This document shows positions 58,635-64,000 of a DNA stretch of 64,000 nt, piece after piece. The stretch is from assembly GCF_900156435.1 (NCBI RefSeq), contig NZ_FTPQ01000003.1, positions 186,001 through 250,000 on the forward strand, given 5' to 3'. The DNA is from Microbacterium sp. RU1D (GTDB lineage: Bacteria; Actinomycetota; Actinomycetes; Actinomycetales; Microbacteriaceae). Positions within the stretch are counted from its first letter, which is position 1. Each line of letters begins with the position of its first letter. The notes under the pieces are model-generated. The model saw only the letters and a program-made list of their open reading frames with translations, was not told the origin of the DNA and searched no databases. A program made the position numbers and the translations under genes.

Positions 58635-59545
58635 TGACCGCGACTCTCGCCCCCGCGCCCGCGGCATCCGCCCCCCGCAATCCCGAGATTGAACCCCGGC
58701 CGGTGCACCACTCGCCGCGCCTGCGGGTCCAGCGCACGCTTCTCACGGTGACCGTGATCCTGATCGTCGTCGTGCAGGTCTACCCGCTGCTGTGGCTCTT
58801 TCTCACCAGCTTTCGTACGGCCTCGGACTTCGCGGGCGGCGACCCGTTCGCCCTTCCGACGGAGTGGACGCTCGACAATTACGCGCGTGCGTTCGCGACG
58901 GGCAACCTTGCGCTGAACATCGGCAACAGCTTCATCGTCACCCTCGGCGCGAGCGCCCTCATCGTCGTGGCGGGGATGATGGCCGCCTACGCCCTGCAGG
59001 TGCTCGGGTTCCGCTTCAGCGGGCTCGTCCGTGCGCTATTCCTGCTCGGAATCATCGTGCCGGTGCAGATCGCGCTCGTCCCCCTCTTCGTCGACTACTC
59101 GCAGGTGGGGTTGCTCGACACCCACCTGTCGATGATCCTGCCGCTGGCGGCGTTCTCACTCCCGATGGGCGTCTACCTCTTCTCGTCGTTCTATGAGTAC
59201 ATCCCGCGGGAGTTATACGAGGCGGCCTCGCTCGACGGCGCCGGTCCGTACCGGATCTTCCTGCAGATCACGGCGCCGCTGTCGGTGAACACCATCATCA
59301 CCGTCGTGCTGGTCAACAGCATCTTCATCTGGAACGACTTCGTCTTCGCGAACACCTTCGTGCTGTCCGACGGACTGAAGACGATCCCGCTGGGCCTGCA
59401 AAACTACATCGGAGCGATGGGCAACACCGATTGGACAGCGACGTTCGCCGCCGTGTGCGTCACGGTGACGCCACTGCTGCTGGTCTTCCTGGTGCTGAAC
59501 AAGGCGATGATCGCCGGCCTCGAGAGCGGAGCCACCAAGGGATGA
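58634..59545 (+). CDS. Carbohydrate ABC importer permease 2 (MalG/UgpE-like)
   Basis: 303 residues; ATG 58634 overlaps the previous stop (TGATG). Six helices and the EAA motif YEAASLDGAGPYRIFLQITAP. Partner of permease 1. Confidence 0.95.
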   Translation: MTATLAPAPAASAPRNPEIEPRPVHHSPRLRVQRTLLTVTVILIVVVQVYPLLWLFLTSFRTASDFAGGDPFALPTEWTLDNYARAFATGNLALNIGNSFIVTLGASALIVVAGMMAAYALQVLGFRFSGLVRALFLLGIIVPVQIALVPLFVDYSQVGLLDTHLSMILPLAAFSLPMGVYLFSSFYEYIPRELYEAASLDGAGPYRIFLQITAPLSVNTIITVVLVNSIFIWNDFVFANTFVLSDGLKTIPLGLQNYIGAMGNTDWTATFAAVCVTVTPLLLVFLVLNKAMIAGLESGATKG

Positions 59546-59561
59546 ACGCGAGGATCCCCTC

Positions 59562-60551
59562 ATGACCACCACCATGCGCGATGTCGCCAAGGCGGCCGGC
59601 GTCTCGGTTGCGACCGTGTCGCACGTCGTCAACGACAAGCCCGGCGCGCGCATCGGCGAGGATACCCGTCGCCGCGTGCACGAGGCGATCGCGGCGCTCG
59701 GGTATCGACCGAACGCTCTCGCCAAGACGCTGTCCGAAGGCACTTCTCGATTCATCGGACTCGTGGCGGATGCCATTGCCACCACGCCCTTCGCCGGGCA
59801 GATCATCCACGGTGCGCAGGACGAGGCGTGGCGCCACGGCTTCGTCCTCCTCGTGGCCAACACCGAGGGCAACGCCGCCGCTGAGAACGACGCGATCGCG
59901 ATGATGCTGGAGCACCAGGTGCGCGGCATCCTGTACTCCACCTGGTATCACCGCGAAATCGACGTTCCGCCGCCCCTGCAGCACACCGAAACGGTGCTGG
60001 TGAACTGCTTCGCCGGTGACGACTCGTTCCCGGCGGTGGTCCCCGACGAGGAACAGGGCGGTCGCACGGCGACCGAGGAACTACTCGCCGCGGGGCATCG
60101 CCGCATCGCATTCCTGAACACCACGACGCCCTCGCCCGCTCGGGACGGACGGCTCGCCGGCTACCGTTCGGCGCTCGCGGAGGCCGGAATCACCTTCGAC
60201 GCCGGGCTCACCTTCGAAACCGCTCCCGATCAGGAGGGCGGCTACGCAGCGGTCGAAGGAGTGCTCGCCTCCGGCGCCACCGGGGTCTTCTGCCACAACG
60301 ACCGGGTCGCGATGGGGCTCTACGACGGGCTCCGTGACCGCGGCCTGCGCATCCCCGACGACATGGCTGTCATGGGCTTCGACAACCAGGACGTCATCGC
60401 GGCGCATCTCCGACCGCCCCTGTCGACCGTCGCGCTGCCGCACTATGAACTCGGCGCTGCCGGCGTGCGGACGCTGCTCGGACTTGATGCTCCGGCCGTG
60501 GGCGCTCGCCAGCTGATCTCTTGCCCCTCCGTTCCCCGGGAGTCGCTGTGA
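59562..60551 (+). CDS. LacI-family regulator of the fructan cluster
   Basis: 329 residues. N-terminal HTH (MRDVAKAAGVSVATVSHVVN) with the hinge region YRPNALAKTLSEG, then a periplasmic-binding-protein-like effector domain. It lies inside the operon, overlapping the beta-fructosidase start by 4 bp, so it probably autoregulates via the two operators at 54726-54780. Confidence 0.95.
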   Translation: MTTTMRDVAKAAGVSVATVSHVVNDKPGARIGEDTRRRVHEAIAALGYRPNALAKTLSEGTSRFIGLVADAIATTPFAGQIIHGAQDEAWRHGFVLLVANTEGNAAAENDAIAMMLEHQVRGILYSTWYHREIDVPPPLQHTETVLVNCFAGDDSFPAVVPDEEQGGRTATEELLAAGHRRIAFLNTTTPSPARDGRLAGYRSALAEAGITFDAGLTFETAPDQEGGYAAVEGVLASGATGVFCHNDRVAMGLYDGLRDRGLRIPDDMAVMGFDNQDVIAAHLRPPLSTVALPHYELGAAGVRTLLGLDAPAVGARQLISCPSVPRESL

Positions 60552-61942
60552 ACCTTCCCCGGCCCCGGTTCCACCTCGCCCCCGTCCGCAATTGGATGAA
60601 CGACCCCAACGGTCTGGTCTTCGTCGATGGTCGCTGGCACGCCTTCTTCCAGTACAACCCCGAGGGGAACGACTGGGGGAACATGAGTTGGGGCCACGCG
60701 TCCAGCCGCGACCTCCTGCGGTGGGAAGAGCATTCCGTCGCCCTTCCGTACCGACCGGGCGAGCAGATCTACTCGGGTTCGACCGTCATCGACGCCGACG
60801 GAACGCTCACGGCGTTCTACACGAGCGCCTACGCCCATGGCATTCAGGCACAGTCCCGTGCGACCAGCGTCGACGGGGGCGAGACCTGGATCCCGGATGC
60901 CGCCAACCCGGTGATCGACCGAGGGAGCTCCGATTTCCGCGACCCTAAGGTGGTGCGGCTGCCGCACGGCGGATGGCTCATGCTGACCGTCGAAGCGGTC
61001 GAGCGACGCGTGGTGTTCTATGCTTCCGACGACCTGCTCTCGTGGCGGGAGTCGGGATCTTTCGGCCCGATCGGTGTCGACGGCGTGGTGTGGGAGTGCC
61101 CCGACCTAGTCCTCCTTCCCGTGGAAGGGCGGCCCGGCAGTAAGCGGTGGGTGCTGCTGTTGAGCACCAACCCCGTCGGGGAGGATCCCGACCCCGCAGG
61201 CTCGGCGATGCACTACGTCGTCGGCGACCTCATCGACGGTACATTCCGCGCCGATCACGACGCCCTCCTACCCCTCGATCACGGTCGCGACCTGTACGCC
61301 GGCGTGACCTTCCACGACGCGCCCGGCGGAGCGGCGGTCATGCTCGCCTGGATGAGCAACTGGCGCTACGCCCATGTCGTCCCCTCCTCGCCCTGGCGGG
61401 GCGCGATGTCGATCCCGCGCACCCTCGGACTCCGCGACGTCGACGGGGAGCTGCGTCTCGTGCAACGACCGTCCGTCGACCTCCGAGACGACCGTTCGGA
61501 TGCGGTCGAGGCTCCGCTCACGCTCGAGCCGCACGCCCTCGTGGATGTCCGTTGGGACCCGTCGGTGACCGGGGCCCTGCGACTCACCCTCGAGGGCGAG
61601 GGGGATGCCACGATCGAGATCGTCCATGACCCCGCCGCTGGCACCCTTTCCGTGTCGAGGGACGGGTCTGCCGCCCGCTCTCTGCACCCCGACTTCGCGG
61701 GCACCCGTGTCGCCCCGCTCATCGACGGCCGGACGGGCGTCATCACTGCCATCCTCGACGGACCGCTCCTCGAGATCTTCGCCGACGACGGAGCGACCGT
61801 GCTCTCGCACCTCGTGACCCTCGGCTCAGCCCCCGTGACGGTGTCGACCCACGTCCAGACCGGGACGGGTACTCCCCCGGTGCGCCTCGTCGTCTCCGAC
61901 GGTGTCGTCCAGAAGGGTCGGGCGGTTCCGGCGACCGTCTGA
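60548..61942 (+). CDS. Cytoplasmic GH32 beta-fructofuranosidase
   Basis: 464 residues from GTG 60548. Canonical GH32 motifs: nucleophile D19 in NWMNDPNG, transition-state D132 in FRDPKV, and acid/base E183 in WECPD. A C-terminal beta-sandwich follows from about residue 320. There is no signal peptide. It should release fructose from imported levanbiose, inulobiose or sucrose. Confidence 0.95.
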   Translation: MNLPRPRFHLAPVRNWMNDPNGLVFVDGRWHAFFQYNPEGNDWGNMSWGHASSRDLLRWEEHSVALPYRPGEQIYSGSTVIDADGTLTAFYTSAYAHGIQAQSRATSVDGGETWIPDAANPVIDRGSSDFRDPKVVRLPHGGWLMLTVEAVERRVVFYASDDLLSWRESGSFGPIGVDGVVWECPDLVLLPVEGRPGSKRWVLLLSTNPVGEDPDPAGSAMHYVVGDLIDGTFRADHDALLPLDHGRDLYAGVTFHDAPGGAAVMLAWMSNWRYAHVVPSSPWRGAMSIPRTLGLRDVDGELRLVQRPSVDLRDDRSDAVEAPLTLEPHALVDVRWDPSVTGALRLTLEGEGDATIEIVHDPAAGTLSVSRDGSAARSLHPDFAGTRVAPLIDGRTGVITAILDGPLLEIFADDGATVLSHLVTLGSAPVTVSTHVQTGTGTPPVRLVVSDGVVQKGRAVPATV

Positions 61943-61957
61943 TCCGATTCCTCTCCA

Positions 61958-61976
61958 CCGCCGGGCCACCCGGCGG
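61958..61976 (+). terminator. Short hairpin between the two downstream GH32 genes
   Basis: 8-bp perfect stem (61958-61965 with 61969-61976), 3-nt loop, no T tract. It may reduce read-through to the secreted enzyme gene. Confidence 0.45.
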
Positions 61977-62017
61977 GCAGTTCGACGCGCCCGCCACCGA
62001 ACGAGGAAGTGAGCATC

Positions 62018-63577
62018 ATGTCATTCGAGATCTCTCGTCGCACGTTGTTGCAGGGCGCAGGAGCCGGGGCCTTCGGCCTTGCTCTCACCGCCGCTGGCCC
62101 CGCGGCGGCTCGCGCCGACACCGTGTCGCAGCGTGCCGTTTACCACATGACCCCGCCGACGGCCTGGCTCTGCGATCCGCAGCGCCCGATCGTCTCGGGC
62201 GGCCAGTATCAGCTTTACTACCTGCACTCGAACATCAACAACGGTCCGGGCGGGTGGGATCACGCGACCACCGACGGTGTGAGCTTCACGCATCACGGCA
62301 CCGTGATGCCGATTTCGGGGGGCGTGCCCGTTTGGTCGGGCTGCCTCGTCGTCGACACGGCCAATACGGCGGGCTTCGGTGCCGGTGCGGTGATCGCGCT
62401 CGCCACGCGTCCCACGAACAACGTCCGCAAGTACCAGGAGCAGTACCTGTACTGGTCGACCGACGGCGGGTTCAGCTTCACGATGCTGCCCGACCCCGTG
62501 CTCGTCAACAACGACGGCCGCACCGCGCAAACCCCCGCCGAGATCGACAACGCCGAGTGGTGCCGTGACCCGAAGGTGCACTGGGACGCAGGACGCAACG
62601 AATGGGTCCTGATCCTCGGACGCGCGCGATACGCCGGCATCTACACGTCGCCCGACCTGCGGAACTGGACGTGGCGGAGCAACTTCGACTACCCGAATCA
62701 CGATCTCGGCGGTATCGAATGCCCCGACATCTTCCAGATGACCGCCGGCGACGGCACATCGCATTGGGTGATCGGGGCGAGCATGGACGCGTACGGTGTC
62801 GGCCTCCCGATGACCTACGCGTACTGGACGGGCACGTGGAACGGCACGCACTTCCTCGCGGACGACCTCACCCCCCAGTGGCTGGACTGGGGATGGGACT
62901 GGTACGCCGCGGTGACGTGGCCGAGCATCGAGGCACCCAACACCCGTCGCCTCGCGATCGCGTGGATGAACAACTGGAAGTACGCCGCACGAAACGTCCC
63001 CACCGACGCGACCGACGGCTACAACGGTCAGAACTCCATCGTCCGGGAGCTCCGTCTCGAGCACCAGCCAGACGGCCGATACACGCTGCTGAGCAGTCCG
63101 ATTTCGACATTGGCTACGCACGCTACGTCGACCGTGACCCTGCCCGACCGCACGGTCAACGGCAGCACCGTCCTCCCCTGGAGCGGACGAGCGTACGAAC
63201 TCGAACTCGATATCGCGTGGACCAACGCCACGAACGTCGGCGTCTCGGTGGGGCGCTCAGCGGACGGGTCCCGACACACCAACATCGGCAAGTACGGCTC
63301 CGACCTCTACGTCGACCGAGCGCCGTCGGATCGCAGCGGGTACTCCCTCGTCCCGTACACGCGTGCCGCGGCCCCGATCGATCCGGCCGCTCGCTCGGTC
63401 CACCTGCGGATCTTCGTCGACCGGCAGAGCGTCGAGGTGTTCGTCAACGCCGGCCACACGGTGCTCTCGCAGCAGGTCCACTTCCTGGACACGGACACCG
63501 GCATCTCGTTCTATTCGGACGGGGGTTCGGCCACCTTCACCGGCATCACGATCCGCGAGTTCGCGACCCCCGTGTGA
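62018..63577 (+). CDS. Secreted GH32 enzyme, levan fructotransferase-like
   Basis: 519 residues. Tat signal with twin Arg (ISRRTLLQGAGAGAFGLALT) and a likely ARA-D cleavage. The mature protein starts near YHMTPPTAWLCDPQRP: nucleophile D53, D184 (CRDPKV) and acid/base E234 (IECPD). WLCDPQRP instead of WMNDPNG, and the remainder, fit what I recall of Arthrobacter ureafaciens levan fructotransferase, which makes difructose anhydride IV (catalytic D54). GAGGAA precedes ATG 62018. A plain exo-levanase is the alternative. Confidence 0.85.
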   Translation: MSFEISRRTLLQGAGAGAFGLALTAAGPAAARADTVSQRAVYHMTPPTAWLCDPQRPIVSGGQYQLYYLHSNINNGPGGWDHATTDGVSFTHHGTVMPISGGVPVWSGCLVVDTANTAGFGAGAVIALATRPTNNVRKYQEQYLYWSTDGGFSFTMLPDPVLVNNDGRTAQTPAEIDNAEWCRDPKVHWDAGRNEWVLILGRARYAGIYTSPDLRNWTWRSNFDYPNHDLGGIECPDIFQMTAGDGTSHWVIGASMDAYGVGLPMTYAYWTGTWNGTHFLADDLTPQWLDWGWDWYAAVTWPSIEAPNTRRLAIAWMNNWKYAARNVPTDATDGYNGQNSIVRELRLEHQPDGRYTLLSSPISTLATHATSTVTLPDRTVNGSTVLPWSGRAYELELDIAWTNATNVGVSVGRSADGSRHTNIGKYGSDLYVDRAPSDRSGYSLVPYTRAAAPIDPAARSVHLRIFVDRQSVEVFVNAGHTVLSQQVHFLDTDTGISFYSDGGSATFTGITIREFATPV

Positions 63578-63582
63578 GCAGC

Positions 63583-63621
63583 GGCGCCGCGGGACTACGG
63601 CCCCAGAGGTTCCGCGGCGCC
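63583..63621 (+). terminator. Hairpin closing the fructan cluster
   Basis: 10-bp perfect GC stem (63583-63592 with 63612-63621) and a 19-nt loop, 6 bp after the last stop. No T tract. Confidence 0.55.
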
Positions 63622-63924
63622 TGCCCACCCATAGCCGAAACGCTCAAGCTGAGAGTGCTGCGTCTCCACGTCCCCGGCATGGACAAGGCTTCGACGAGCC
63701 ACCTCGCATCTGATTGTCACCGAGCATCGGAACCGTGCATCGCGGGGGCGTCTTCGAGCTGCCGCTGACCAGCGATGGCGTCAGCCGGCGGCAGGGAGGT
63801 GGGCCTGGCGGACCGCGACGCATCTACGCCAGCGAGATGCGTAGCGGTATAGAACATATGAAGTTGACGGCCCTTCTGTCGCGCGTTAGTATCCGGTGAA
63901 TCGCGCTACGTTAATGAGAGTTGA
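63622..63924. other. Intergenic stretch with promoter for a second LacI-type gene
   Basis: About 300 bp without a credible gene. A good promoter is at 63864-63892: TTGACG, 17-bp spacer, TAGTAT. The transcript would begin near 63899, about 26 nt before the next ATG. Confidence 0.65.
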
Positions 63925-64000
63925 ATGTCGATGGAGACAAGAAAGCCCGTCACAATGAGCGATCTCGCTCGTGACCTCGGCATTTCACGCTCCGCCGTTT
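63925..64000 (+). CDS. LacI-family regulator, N-terminal start only
   Basis: ATG 63925 or in-frame ATG 63931 opens a frame reading METRKPVTMSDLARDLGISR, the helix-turn-helix start of a LacI-type regulator, and runs off the right edge. It has its own promoter upstream and may control genes beyond the window. Confidence 0.75.
   Translation, partial: MSMETRKPVTMSDLARDLGISRSAV

Noticed and set aside
63714..63899. 61-codon frame after the levan enzyme
   Set aside because: Overlaps a good promoter for the next gene and has no recognisable features.
63578..64000. Repeat of the tRNA-Lys 3' end as right attachment site of an island
   Set aside because: No copy seen; if present it lies beyond the window.

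Overview
The window is high-GC DNA with GTG, TTG and probably one CTG start codon, dense short operons with 4-bp ATGA/GTGA overlaps, and an actinobacterial gene set: CarD, RegX3/SenX3, GlnR, SigK/RskA, a DUF3027-type protein, an XPB-type helicase pair and a stand-alone GroEL with CIRCE operators. Local gene orders match those I know from Mycobacterium (carD-ispD-ispF-cysS-rlmB with a divergent LpqE-like lipoprotein; senX3-regX3 next to gpmA; ppk-mutT1; sigK-rskA-fasciclin protein). Together with amylosucrase and a levan cluster this suggests a Microbacteriaceae genome, probably Microbacterium or a close relative. It is chromosomal; no phage, insertion sequence or CRISPR array is visible.

Layout. 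0-16 kb: DUF3027 and cold-shock genes, the helicase pair, a two-component system, groL under two CIRCE sites, small conserved actinobacterial genes, msrB-nitroreductase, a YdcZ-type transporter and amylosucrase. 16-35 kb: a decayed deaminase, tRNA-Thr, a thioredoxin-fold membrane protein, an orphan sugar-ABC ATPase, rlmB/cysS/ispDF/carD, the phosphate regulators senX3-regX3 and phoU, gpmA, ygfZ and several membrane proteins, including a 37-residue one. 35-49 kb: glnR, ppk, mutT1-like, a phosphopantetheinyl transferase-like gene, an M1 peptidase translationally coupled to a Pls/PosA-type peptide synthetase, then pstSCAB. 49-54 kb: a class IV PLP enzyme, sigK-rskA with a divergent fasciclin lipoprotein, remnants of an iron-siderophore permease operon and tRNA-Lys. 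54.7-63.6 kb: a LacI-controlled fructan cluster. The window ends inside a second LacI-type regulator.

How genes work together. Phosphate: a direct-repeat PHO box lies ahead of phoU/senX3 and a perfect one ahead of pstS, so SenX3-RegX3, PhoU, PstSCAB and perhaps Ppk form a local Pho regulon. Peptide polymer: the 1314-residue synthetase resembles epsilon-poly-lysine synthetase in length and layout, shares a transcript with an M1 aminopeptidase and has a PPTase-like gene nearby, suggesting a synthesis plus self-protection module. Fructan: a secreted GH32 enzyme resembling levan fructotransferase, an ABC importer without its own ATPase, a cytoplasmic divergent GH32 protein and a cytoplasmic beta-fructosidase suggest a levan -> difructose anhydride IV -> import -> hydrolysis route, with ATP hydrolysis probably supplied by the orphan MsmK-type ATPase at 18 kb.

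A genome-scale oddity is the heptamer GGATGCC (and its complement), which recurs on both strands, in genes and terminators, well above what base composition predicts.
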